A stretch of DNA of 15,931 bases from JBQCEE01 sp051960575. GTDB lineage: Bacteria; Actinomycetota; Actinomycetes; Mycobacteriales; Jatrophihabitantaceae. The position numbers were made by a program, and so were the translations under genes. This document shows positions 7,497 to 14,124 of this stretch, one piece after another; position 1 is the first letter of the stretch, and the number at the start of each line of letters is the position of its first letter. The notes beneath the pieces were generated by a model. It did no database searches and was not told where the DNA came from. It saw only the letters and a program-made list of their open reading frames with translations. The stretch lies in assembly GCF_051960575.1 (NCBI RefSeq), contig NZ_JBQCEE010000217.1:1-15931 (forward strand), written 5' to 3'.

Positions 7497-7525
7497 TTGA
7501 CGTGAACAGACCTGTCTGGTTACCT
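7497..7525 (+). promoter_or_regulatory. Promoter of the MFS-TetR unit
   Basis: TTGACG (7497-7502) matches the -35 consensus in 5 of 6 positions. A 17-bp spacer leads to TTACCT (7520-7525) as a weak -10; TACCTG one base on is an alternative. The spacer holds a palindromic operator (7507-7518). The promoter begins 10 bases after the CoA-transferase stop codon, and the predicted start near 7532 leaves about 45 nt of leader before the MFS ATG. Confidence 0.5.
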
Positions 7526-7549
7526 GGCCGAGGTAGACAGACAGGTCTG
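7507..7549. promoter_or_regulatory. Double TetR-type operator
   Basis: Two 12-bp sites, CAGACCTGTCTG (7507-7518) and CAGACAGGTCTG (7538-7549), are exact reverse complements. Each is itself a palindrome of CAGAC and GTCTG around two bases. Their centres are 31 bp apart, about three helical turns. Between them TACCT-GGCCG-AGGTA (7521-7535) shares the same axis of symmetry. The first site fills the -35/-10 spacer and the second covers the start region. A TetR-family gene lies in the same transcription unit and is the natural binder. Confidence 0.75.
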
Positions 7550-7576
7550 CTCAGCATTGACGGAAGAGGTCCAGCC

Positions 7577-8848
7577 ATGACCACCGTGACCACCGCGCCG
7601 GCGCGCACCGCCGTCGGCCGCGACCGCGCGTCGCACACCGCCCGCCGCACGCTCGGGCCGACCGGCTCGCTCGTGCTGCTCGCGTCCCTCATCGTGTCGC
7701 TGCTTGCCAGTTCGAGCGCGCCGACGCCGCTCTACGCCGTGTACCAGCGCGAGTGGGGCTTCTCGCCCATCACGACGACCGTCGTCTTCGGCAGCTACGC
7801 CGTCGCGGTGCTGCTTTCCCTGCTGGTGCTCGGCCGCATCTCGGACCACGTCGGACGCCGCCCCGTGCTCTTCGCCGCCCTGGCCCTGCAGGTGGTCGCG
7901 ATGGCCGTGTTCGCCGTAGCGGGCGACGTCGCGACGCTGCTGACGGCCCGCGTGCTGCAGGGCATCGCGACCGGCGCGGCATCGGCGGCGATCGGTGCCG
8001 CGCTGCTCGACGTCGACCGCGCCCGCGGCACGATCTCGAACTCGGTGGCGCCGGGCATCGGCACCGGCGGCGGGGCCATCCTCTCGGCGCTGGTCGTGCA
8101 GTACCTGCCCGCGCCGACCCACCTCGTCTACCTGCTGCTCATCGCCGTTTTCGTGCTGCAGGCGGTGGCGCTGCTGTTCCTGCGCGAGAGCGTCGCGACC
8201 GAGCCCGGAGCGCTGGCCAGTCTGTCGCCCGAGGTGCGTTTGCCGCGCACGGTGCGGCGCGCCGCGGTGATCGCGACCCCGGTGCTGTTCGCGGTCTGGT
8301 CGCTGGCCGGCTTCTACGCGGCCCTCGGCCCGGCGCTGCTCGGCGGGCTCGTGCACTCGCACTCGGCGGTGTACGGCGGGCTGCCGCTCGGCCTGCTCGC
8401 CGGCTCGGCCGCGGTGTCGGTGTTCGTGCTGCGCAACATCCCGACCCGCACGGTGATGTACGTCGGCGTGCTCGCGCTGATCGCCGGCGTCGCCGCGACG
8501 CTGGTGGCCGTCGACGCCGCTTCGGTGGCGGGCTACCTCGCCGGCACCGTCGTCGCGGGTATCGGCTTCGGCAGCGGCTTCCAGGGTGGCATCCGGCTGG
8601 TCGTGCCGCAGGTCGAGGCGCACGAGCGCGCGGGCGTGCTCGCGCTGCTCTACGTCGTGTCGTACCTCGGCCTCGGCGTGCCGGCGGTGATCGGCGGCGT
8701 GCTCGTCGTCGACGCCGGTGGCCTGCTCACCACGACGCGCGAGTACGGGCTCGCCGTGATCGTGCTCGCGCTCGGCGCGCTCGTCGGCCTGCTGCTCAAC
8801 CGTCCGGCGCCCGCACCGTGCCCGCGCGCGGCGTCGGTACGGGCCTGA
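7577..8848 (+). CDS. MFS transporter, probable drug exporter
   Basis: The 423-residue protein has about twelve membrane segments. The first is at about 30-47, after a basic cytoplasmic N-terminus. The MFS loop motif GRISDHVGRRPVL is at 86-98, and the segment 4 arginine is in LLTARVLQGIATGAAS (about 121-136). A second-half segment, IGFGSGFQGGIRLVVPQVE, follows. It should be a proton-coupled exporter in the cytoplasmic membrane, with substrate unknown. The ATG at 7577 has GGAAGAGG 7 bases upstream; the frame is also open from 7502, but that stretch is the operator region. The TetR gene follows after 46 bp and probably shares its transcript, giving a self-controlled efflux unit induced by the pump substrate or a relative. 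Confidence 0.92.
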   Translation: MTTVTTAPARTAVGRDRASHTARRTLGPTGSLVLLASLIVSLLASSSAPTPLYAVYQREWGFSPITTTVVFGSYAVAVLLSLLVLGRISDHVGRRPVLFAALALQVVAMAVFAVAGDVATLLTARVLQGIATGAASAAIGAALLDVDRARGTISNSVAPGIGTGGGAILSALVVQYLPAPTHLVYLLLIAVFVLQAVALLFLRESVATEPGALASLSPEVRLPRTVRRAAVIATPVLFAVWSLAGFYAALGPALLGGLVHSHSAVYGGLPLGLLAGSAAVSVFVLRNIPTRTVMYVGVLALIAGVAATLVAVDAASVAGYLAGTVVAGIGFGSGFQGGIRLVVPQVEAHERAGVLALLYVVSYLGLGVPAVIGGVLVVDAGGLLTTTREYGLAVIVLALGALVGLLLNRPAPAPCPRAASVRA

Positions 8849-8894
8849 GCCCCGCCCCCCGCGTAGATTCGACCTCGGACGAGAGGGAGCGGCC

Positions 8895-9485
8895 ATGACC
8901 ACCGCAGTGAAGGCATCGGCACGCGAGCGACTGCTCGCCGCCGCCGACGAGCTCTTCTACCGCGAGGGCGTGCACACCGTCGGCATCGACCGCATCATCG
9001 AGCATGCTGGTGTCGCGAAGGCGTCCCTCTACAACTGTTTCGGCAGCAAGGAGGCGCTGGTCGCCGCCTACCTCGAGGGACGCCAGGCACGCAGTACCGG
9101 GCGCATCGAGCGCGCGATGGCGGCCCACGACGACCCGCGCGGCAAGATCCTCGCAGTCTTCGAGGCGCAGCAGCGGCTCTTCGCCGACCCCGAGTACCGC
9201 GGCTGCGCGTTCGTGGCCGCGACGGCCGAGGCGCCGGCGGGTGGCGTCGAGGAGCAGGCGTCCGACCGGTTCCGCACCTGGCTGCGCGAGCTGTTCGTCC
9301 GCCTCGCCGGCGAGGCCGGCGTCGCCGACCCCGACAGCCTGGGGCGCACCCTGCACCTGCTCTACGACGGCGCGATGACGTCGGCGCGCATGGACCGCGA
9401 CCCGCAGGCCGCCGCCGTCGCCCGCGACACCGCCGCCGCACTGCTCGACGCCGCGCCGAAGCGCAAGCGCAGCGCCCGCCGCTGA
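8895..9485 (+). CDS. TetR/AcrR-family regulator
   Basis: The 196-residue protein has a typical TetR helix-turn-helix at about 10-57: AADELFYREGVHTVGIDRI, then IEHAGVAKASLYNCFGSKEALVAAYL. The ligand domain follows, with the subgroup segment YRGCAFVAAT (101-110, Cys104) and a C-terminal dimer helix region; it ends in the basic tail KRKRSARR. The ATG at 8895 has GAGGGAG about 6 bases upstream. It lies 46 bp after the MFS gene on the same strand, with no operator-like palindrome in that gap, so it is probably transcribed with the exporter and represses both through the double operator at 7507-7549. The link between this protein and those sites is inferred from position. Confidence 0.92.
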   Translation: MTTAVKASARERLLAAADELFYREGVHTVGIDRIIEHAGVAKASLYNCFGSKEALVAAYLEGRQARSTGRIERAMAAHDDPRGKILAVFEAQQRLFADPEYRGCAFVAATAEAPAGGVEEQASDRFRTWLRELFVRLAGEAGVADPDSLGRTLHLLYDGAMTSARMDRDPQAAAVARDTAAALLDAAPKRKRSARR

Positions 9486-9511
9486 CCCACACTCGGGGGC
9501 AGCAGGGTCAG
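9482..9511. terminator. Bidirectional stem-loop containing both stop codons
   Basis: A perfect 7-bp inverted repeat, CTGACCC (9482-9488) and GGGTCAG (9505-9511), has a 16-nt loop. The two arms contain the TGA of the TetR gene and the TGA of the convergent FAD gene. The genes are separated by only 22 bp, so a shared terminator must lie here. No T-run is present. Confidence 0.45.
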
Positions 9512-10332
9512 GTGGCGGCGGCGCCCCGGCCGAGCCCGCGCAGGACGGGCAACCGGAACGGGGACGAGGTGTCCGAGCGCCGCCAGGCGGCGTCGCCGAT
9601 GCGATGGGCGGTGGCGAACCAGCACGAGGGGTCGAGCGGGCCGCGTGCGAGGTGACGGTGCAGCGCGGTCGCGTGCAGCCCGGCGACGGCGATGCCCACG
9701 GCGTGGTGGCCCGGCAGGGTCACGATCGCGTCGCCGACCGCCACCACGTTCGCGGGCACGCTGCACAGCCGGTCGTAGCGCAGCCGGCGGTGCGCCGTCG
9801 GGTGTTCGCCGTCGTCGCCCGGTGCCGCGCTGCCGTGCCGGCAGGGGCGGGTCTCGACCGGCGGCTGGGCGTGGCCGAGCTGCGCGAGCCAGGTCGGCAG
9901 TCGCGACGCGCGGCCGCCGGCATCGACGACGAGGTCGGCCCGCAGCCGCTCCATGCCGCTCGCCGTCATCACCTCGACGGACCTGACGGCCGGATCGCCG
10001 GTGAGCCACAGCGCGTCGGCGGCGAGGCGCAACTCGACGTGCGGCAGCACGGACACCTCGGCGCAGAGTGCGCCGACGGTGCCGCGCCGCGCCGCGGTCG
10101 GACGCGGCCTCGTGCGCAACGGCGCCAGCCCGTCGTGCAACGCGAGCAGCGCACGCTGGACGCGCGCCGGCAGGTCGACCGTGTCGGCCGCGTGCGACGT
10201 GCCGCCGGACCGGTCGACGACGGTGAGTCGGCGGCAGTGCGGCGCCACCGCGGCGGCCGCGCACCAGCCCGCGACGCCAGCGCCGACGACGACGACGTGC
10301 TCGTAGGTCACCTGCGTCCCCGACCCCGCCAT
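9508..10332 (-). CDS. Compact FAD-dependent oxidoreductase-like protein
   Basis: The 274-residue protein keeps the FAD-binding landmarks of flavoprotein monooxygenases: the dinucleotide fold VVVVGAGVAGW (Gly17, Gly19, Gly22) with Asp40 at the strand end, DLVVDAGGRASRLPTWL (133-149), and the GD motif region VVAVGDAIVTLPGHHAVGIAVAG (about 197-219). Family members run about 400-480 residues. Here the segment between PTWLAQLG and LRYDRL is only about 30 residues, so most of the central substrate-binding sheet is missing. The start region GAGVAGW also recalls flavin-dependent halogenases, but their WxWxIP motif is absent. The ATG at 10332 has GGGAGG about 6 bases upstream and the frame is intact. 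It diverges from an ECF sigma gene. It may be a reduced enzyme, a flavin sensor, or a decaying gene. Confidence 0.72.
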   Translation of the reverse strand: MAGSGTQVTYEHVVVVGAGVAGWCAAAAVAPHCRRLTVVDRSGGTSHAADTVDLPARVQRALLALHDGLAPLRTRPRPTAARRGTVGALCAEVSVLPHVELRLAADALWLTGDPAVRSVEVMTASGMERLRADLVVDAGGRASRLPTWLAQLGHAQPPVETRPCRHGSAAPGDDGEHPTAHRRLRYDRLCSVPANVVAVGDAIVTLPGHHAVGIAVAGLHATALHRHLARGPLDPSCWFATAHRIGDAAWRRSDTSSPFRLPVLRGLGRGAAAT

Positions 10333-10381
10333 CGCCACCTCCCGCCGGCCGTTGACCCCTGTTCGTGCGTCGTCGCCGGTG

Positions 10382-10423
10382 CGGATCACTCGGACGCGCA
10401 CAGGCCGGAAGTCCTGTGATCCG
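10382..10423. promoter_or_regulatory. Nested dyads in the FAD gene / sigma factor divergent region
   Basis: The 156-bp gap 10333-10488 holds an exact 8-bp inverted repeat, CGGATCAC (10382-10389) and GTGATCCG (10416-10423). Next to the right arm lies a second dyad, CACAGG (10399-10404) and CCTGTG (10413-10418), with an 8-nt centre. They could be operators or an RNA stem-loop in one of the leaders. I could not assign a clear ECF-type or housekeeping promoter in this gap. Confidence 0.35.
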
Positions 10424-10488
10424 TCGCCGATGGACACGCGAATGACGGATGTGACGATCAGGGACATCGGTCCGCGTACGGTCGGGCG

Positions 10489-11064
10489 ATGGTGGTCGGC
10501 GCACGCAGCGACGACGTGCTCGTCGCGCGGCTGCTCGCCGGCGACGAGACGGCGCTGGCGATCGTCTTCGCCGAGCACGGCGATCTCGTCTACGGCCTCG
10601 CCCGTCGCGTCACCCGCGACGAGCACCTCGCGCACGACATCACCCAGGAGGTCTTCGCCGGCCTCTGGCAGCGCCCCGACAAGGTCGACCTCGCCCGCGG
10701 CTCGCTGCGCACCTTCCTCGCCATGGTCACCCACGGCCGCTCGGTCGACGAGGTGCGGCGCAGCGAACGCCGCCAGCGGCTCGAGGCCGTCGCCCCGGAG
10801 GTCGACGCCGAGGACGGACCGGACGTGAGCGTCGTCGACGCCGCCGCCGAGCGCTGGCGCTCGAGCCGTCTCGCCGCGGGGCTCGCCGCCCTGCCGTCCG
10901 AGCAGCGCCGGGCCGTGCAACTCGCCTACTTCGAGGGGCTCACCTACCGGCAGGTCGCCGCGGCGCTCGGCATCCCGGAGGGCACCGCGAAGTCGCGGCT
11001 GCGGCTGGCGCTGGGCCGCTTGCGCGGCACGCTCGGGGACGACCTGCGCCTGGTGACCGGATGA
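10489..11064 (+). CDS. ECF RNA polymerase sigma factor, SigK-like
   Basis: The 191-residue protein has only sigma regions 2 and 4. Region 2 (about 24-92) shows FAEHGDLVYGLARRV, the core-binding DITQEVFAGLWQ and the promoter-melting and -10 reading part SLRTFLAMVTHGRSVDEVRRSE. Region 4 (about 132-180) shows LPSEQRRAVQLAYFEGLTYRQVAAALGIPEGTAKSRLR, the -35 helix-turn-helix. The GSLRTFL...HGRSVDEVRR segment resembles SigK-type ECF factors. No extra C-terminal domain is present, so it should rely on a separate anti-sigma factor. The ATG at 10489 has a weak ribosome binding site and no better in-frame start upstream. The next gene overlaps it by 4 bp (ATGA), the usual layout for a sigma/anti-sigma pair. 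Confidence 0.94.
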   Translation: MVVGARSDDVLVARLLAGDETALAIVFAEHGDLVYGLARRVTRDEHLAHDITQEVFAGLWQRPDKVDLARGSLRTFLAMVTHGRSVDEVRRSERRQRLEAVAPEVDAEDGPDVSVVDAAAERWRSSRLAAGLAALPSEQRRAVQLAYFEGLTYRQVAAALGIPEGTAKSRLRLALGRLRGTLGDDLRLVTG

Positions 11065-12023
11065 CCGGACCGGACGAGACCCTCGCCGCGCTCGCGGCGC
11101 TGCACGCGGTCGACGACGACGAACGCCTGGAGGTCGGGGTGATCGAGCCCGGGCTGCTGCGCACCGCCGCAGGTCTCGCGGAGATCGCCGCTGAACCGCC
11201 GCCGCCCGGCCTGGCAGCCGCGGTGCTGCGCGACGCCGTGCGAGCCAGGCCGCCCGGCCGTCCGCCCGGCGGTGTCGGGCCGTGCACGCCGGCGGAGGCC
11301 TTCGCCCGCACCGTCGCCGAACTGGAGGCGCTGCTCGACTCGCTGACCGCCGCCGACTGGACGGCCTCCGTGCACGGGACGGACCACGCCGTCCGCGACG
11401 TCGTCGTGCACCTCGTCGGGGCCGAGCGGGTGGCGACCCACTGGCTGCTCGCGTCCGGCGACGACGTCGCGCCGTCCGATCACCCGGCGCTCACCGCGGC
11501 CGCCGTGGCCGACCTGGACGACGCGTCGGTCGACGCGGTGGCGACGGCCTGGCGGCGGGCGGCCGACGACTTCGCCGCGGCCGCCGGCGCCGCCGACCCG
11601 GAGCTCGCCGTGCCGTACTACGGCCGCCGGCTGCGTCCGGCCGCGATGCTGGTGTCGCGCACCTTCGAGCTGTGGGCGCACATGATCGACATCACCACCG
11701 CGACCGGACGCGACCTGCCGAGGCTCGACCCCAACCGCATGGCGTTGCTCTCGGGCGGCCTCATGCAGGCGCTGGCCACACTCGACGACGCGACCGCGCA
11801 GGCGCCGGTGCGGTTCGTGCTCACCGGCGACGGCGGAGGCGTGCACGACGTGGCGGGCCGGGCCCCCGACGGCACCGGCGCGACGATCGTCGGCGACGTC
11901 GTGGACATCTGCCGCGCGGCCGCCCGCCGGCTCGCCCCCGACCGACTGACGGTGCACGTCGACGGCGACCCCGAGCTCGCCGAGCGCTTCCTGCGGGTGC
12001 TGGGTTCGTTCGCGCTCGACTGA
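11061..12023 (+). CDS. RskA-like anti-sigma domain fused to a mycothiol-dependent (MDMPI/DinB) domain
   Basis: The 320-residue protein has two parts. Residues 5-63 (LAALHAVDDDERLEV, then AEPPPPGLAAAVLRDAV) follow the pattern of the cytosolic domain of RskA, the SigK anti-sigma factor, which has no zinc motif. A Gly/Pro linker (64-74) leads to a mycothiol-dependent maleylpyruvate isomerase-type domain (about 77-318). There the metal triad is intact: His117 in VVVHLVGAE, and Glu203 and His207 in FELWAHMIDI, with spacing like the known enzyme. MDMPI C-terminal-type strands follow. No membrane segment is visible. The start overlaps the sigma gene stop (ATGA), so the two are translationally coupled. 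It probably binds the sigma factor in the cytoplasm and reacts to mycothiol state or an electrophile. The anti-sigma part is inferred from pattern; a plain MDMPI-family enzyme is the alternative. Confidence 0.8.
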   Translation: MTGPDETLAALAALHAVDDDERLEVGVIEPGLLRTAAGLAEIAAEPPPPGLAAAVLRDAVRARPPGRPPGGVGPCTPAEAFARTVAELEALLDSLTAADWTASVHGTDHAVRDVVVHLVGAERVATHWLLASGDDVAPSDHPALTAAAVADLDDASVDAVATAWRRAADDFAAAAGAADPELAVPYYGRRLRPAAMLVSRTFELWAHMIDITTATGRDLPRLDPNRMALLSGGLMQALATLDDATAQAPVRFVLTGDGGGVHDVAGRAPDGTGATIVGDVVDICRAAARRLAPDRLTVHVDGDPELAERFLRVLGSFALD

Positions 12024-14108
12024 TCAGCGCTCGGAGGCGACCTCGAGCAGCATGAGCTGCGCCTTCTGCGGCCGGCGGCGCGGCAGCCAGAGCCCGATGC
12101 GCTCGAGCGCCGCGCCGGTCATCGACGCTCCACCGAGCGGGCCGCGTCCGTCCAGGCCGGGGGAGTGCGACGCCGGCCGCAGGTCGACCGGCCCGAGCCA
12201 GCGGCCCGTGTAGCGGGCGGTCGGTAGCAGGCCGGGCACGCGCAGCGTGACGCCCCGGTTCGAGGTCGCCTCGTCCAGTTGGACGTGCGCGAGCAACGCG
12301 GTGCTGCCGTCGCGCGCGACGACGCCGTGCGCCTGCACGGCCGGCTCGGCGACGTCGAGCCGCACGACGCGTCCCGAGTGCAGCAGTGGGCGGTACTGCT
12401 TGAAGAGCGTGACCCACGCGGCGAGCGCCCTGAGATCGTCCTCGTCCGCCGCCGTGAGGTCCCACTCGATGCCGAAGGCGCCGAAGAACGCGGTGGCGGC
12501 GCGGAGGTCGAGGTCGAAGGTGCGGCCGGTCTGGTGCGACCGCGGCGCCGACACGTGCGCACCGAGGTACTCAGGGGCGAGCAGCTGGGTCGTCCACCGC
12601 TGGATGCGCTGGCGCGCCCGCGCGTCGGTGAGATCGGAGGTCCACACGCGCTGCACCTGCTCGACCACGGCGAGGTCGATGCGCCCGCCGCCGGCCGCGC
12701 ACGACTCCCAGGCGACCTGCGGGTGCCGGGCCCGCAGGTCGGCGAGCAGGGCGTGGAACGCGCGGGTCTGGTCGTGCACCGCGGCCGCGCCGTGCCGGCG
12801 CGTGCTGCCCGCGTCGACGAGATCGCGGTTGTGGTCCCACTTCACGGCATCGATGTCGTGGTCGCGCAGCACGGCGTCGACCCGGTCACTGACGTACTGC
12901 CACGCCTCGGGGACGGTCAGGTCGAGCACGAGCTGGTTGCGTTCGAGCACCGGTAGGCGGTCGCCGGTCTGCAGCACCCAGTCCGGGTGCGCGCGGAACA
13001 GCTCCGAGTCGGGGTTCACCATCTCGGGCTCGAACCACAGCCCGAACTGCATGCCGGCGGCGTGCACCGTGTCGATGAGCGGCGCCAGGCCGTCGGGCCA
13101 CACGCCGGCGTCGACCCACCAGTCGCCGAGCCCGGCGCGGTCGTCACGCCGGCCGTGGAACCAGCCGTCATCGAGCACGAAGCGTTCGACCCCGACGCGG
13201 GCGGCGCGCGCGGCGAGCTCCTGCAGGCGCGCCAGGTCGTGGTCGAAGTAGACGGCTTCCCAGACGTTGAGGGTCACCGGTTGCCGGTCGGGGTGCGCGG
13301 GCAGCGTGCGCTGCCAGGTGTGCAGGGCGGCCGCAGCCGCGTCGAGGCCGTCGGCGGCCACGACGTACACCCACGGCATCGTGTACGACGCCCCTGGCGG
13401 CAGCGCGACCTCGCCGGGCAGCAGCAGCTCACCGCCGCCGATCGTGGCCGGTGTCGCGGCGTCGCGCTCGACGCGCAGCACCGCGTTGCCGCTGCAGGCG
13501 ACGTGCACCGCGACCAGCTCGCCGTGGGCGAAGCCGAAGCCCGGCACGCCCGCCACGGCGAGCGTGGGGGCGGCCAGCCCGGGGCGTCCGGTGCGGGTTT
13601 CGCGCAGCCAGAGGCCGTCGACGAGCTCGTGGCGCTGCGGTGACCGCTCGCCCTCGTGCCGCCCGGTGAAGTCGAGCACCTCGGTGCAGCGGTCGTCGAG
13701 CGGCACGGTGAGCTCGAGCGCCTCGAGCCGGTAGGCGTCCGCGCCGTCGTTGGTGAGCCGGTGCCTCGCCCGCAGCGCGCCGCCGGGCAGTGACTCGACC
13801 TCGGTGCGCAGCGACAGCGCCGCCACCTCGTCGACCGCGGTCATGACGAGGGTCGTCCCGTCGACCTCGGTGCCGGTGGGTCGGAACCGCGTCGACCAGT
13901 CGCGTCCGTCGCGATGGCCGCGCAGGCCGGGCCGGGTGAAGAGGCCGCGCGAGTGCTCGATCAGCAGTGGTGCACCTGGACGCGGTGACGACCCGACACC
14001 GTCGAGGGCATCGATCCGTCCGAGCCCGCGGACGAGCGGCAACCGGTCGGGGTCGGCGTCGTCGAGCAACAGCCCGGTGCCCTCGGCCCCCGCGGGGAAC
14101 AGCCTCAT
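12024..14108 (-). CDS. Alpha-galactosidase, GH36
   Basis: The 694-residue protein has the three-part GH36 layout: an N-terminal beta-supersandwich (about 1-270), a catalytic barrel (about 275-590) and a C-terminal beta domain. Active-site motifs are clear: VLDDGWFHGRRDD (311-323), GLWFEPEMVNPDSEL (356-370), KWDHNR (423-428, nucleophile Asp425), ESCAAGGGRID (468-478) and TSDLTDARARQRIQ (490-503, acid/base Asp492). It should release alpha-1,6-linked galactose from melibiose- or raffinose-type sugars. There is no signal peptide, so it acts in the cytoplasm on imported sugar. It starts 16 bp after the DeoR stop codon with a weak ribosome binding site, so it is probably coupled to that gene as an operon. 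Its TGA abuts the TGA of the convergent MDMPI gene with no gap. Confidence 0.94.
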   Translation of the reverse strand: MRLFPAGAEGTGLLLDDADPDRLPLVRGLGRIDALDGVGSSPRPGAPLLIEHSRGLFTRPGLRGHRDGRDWSTRFRPTGTEVDGTTLVMTAVDEVAALSLRTEVESLPGGALRARHRLTNDGADAYRLEALELTVPLDDRCTEVLDFTGRHEGERSPQRHELVDGLWLRETRTGRPGLAAPTLAVAGVPGFGFAHGELVAVHVACSGNAVLRVERDAATPATIGGGELLLPGEVALPPGASYTMPWVYVVAADGLDAAAAALHTWQRTLPAHPDRQPVTLNVWEAVYFDHDLARLQELAARAARVGVERFVLDDGWFHGRRDDRAGLGDWWVDAGVWPDGLAPLIDTVHAAGMQFGLWFEPEMVNPDSELFRAHPDWVLQTGDRLPVLERNQLVLDLTVPEAWQYVSDRVDAVLRDHDIDAVKWDHNRDLVDAGSTRRHGAAAVHDQTRAFHALLADLRARHPQVAWESCAAGGGRIDLAVVEQVQRVWTSDLTDARARQRIQRWTTQLLAPEYLGAHVSAPRSHQTGRTFDLDLRAATAFFGAFGIEWDLTAADEDDLRALAAWVTLFKQYRPLLHSGRVVRLDVAEPAVQAHGVVARDGSTALLAHVQLDEATSNRGVTLRVPGLLPTARYTGRWLGPVDLRPASHSPGLDGRGPLGGASMTGAALERIGLWLPRRRPQKAQLMLLEVASER

Positions 14109-14124
14109 GCCGTGGCGTGCACGA

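Noticed and set aside
7502..7576. Upstream ATG extension of the second MFS transporter
   Set aside because: The extra residues would be encoded by the promoter and double operator. ATG 7577 has GGAAGAGG in front, and the protein family starts near there.
7520..8902. 460-codon open frame on the minus strand opposite the MFS gene
   Set aside because: It consists of long runs of Arg, His, Gln and Ala and is the antisense of a GC-rich membrane protein. The plus-strand frame has MFS motifs, a ribosome binding site and a promoter.
9508..10332. Flavin-dependent halogenase
   Set aside because: GAGVAGW at the N-terminus is halogenase-like, but the WxWxIP motif is absent and the protein is about half the usual length.
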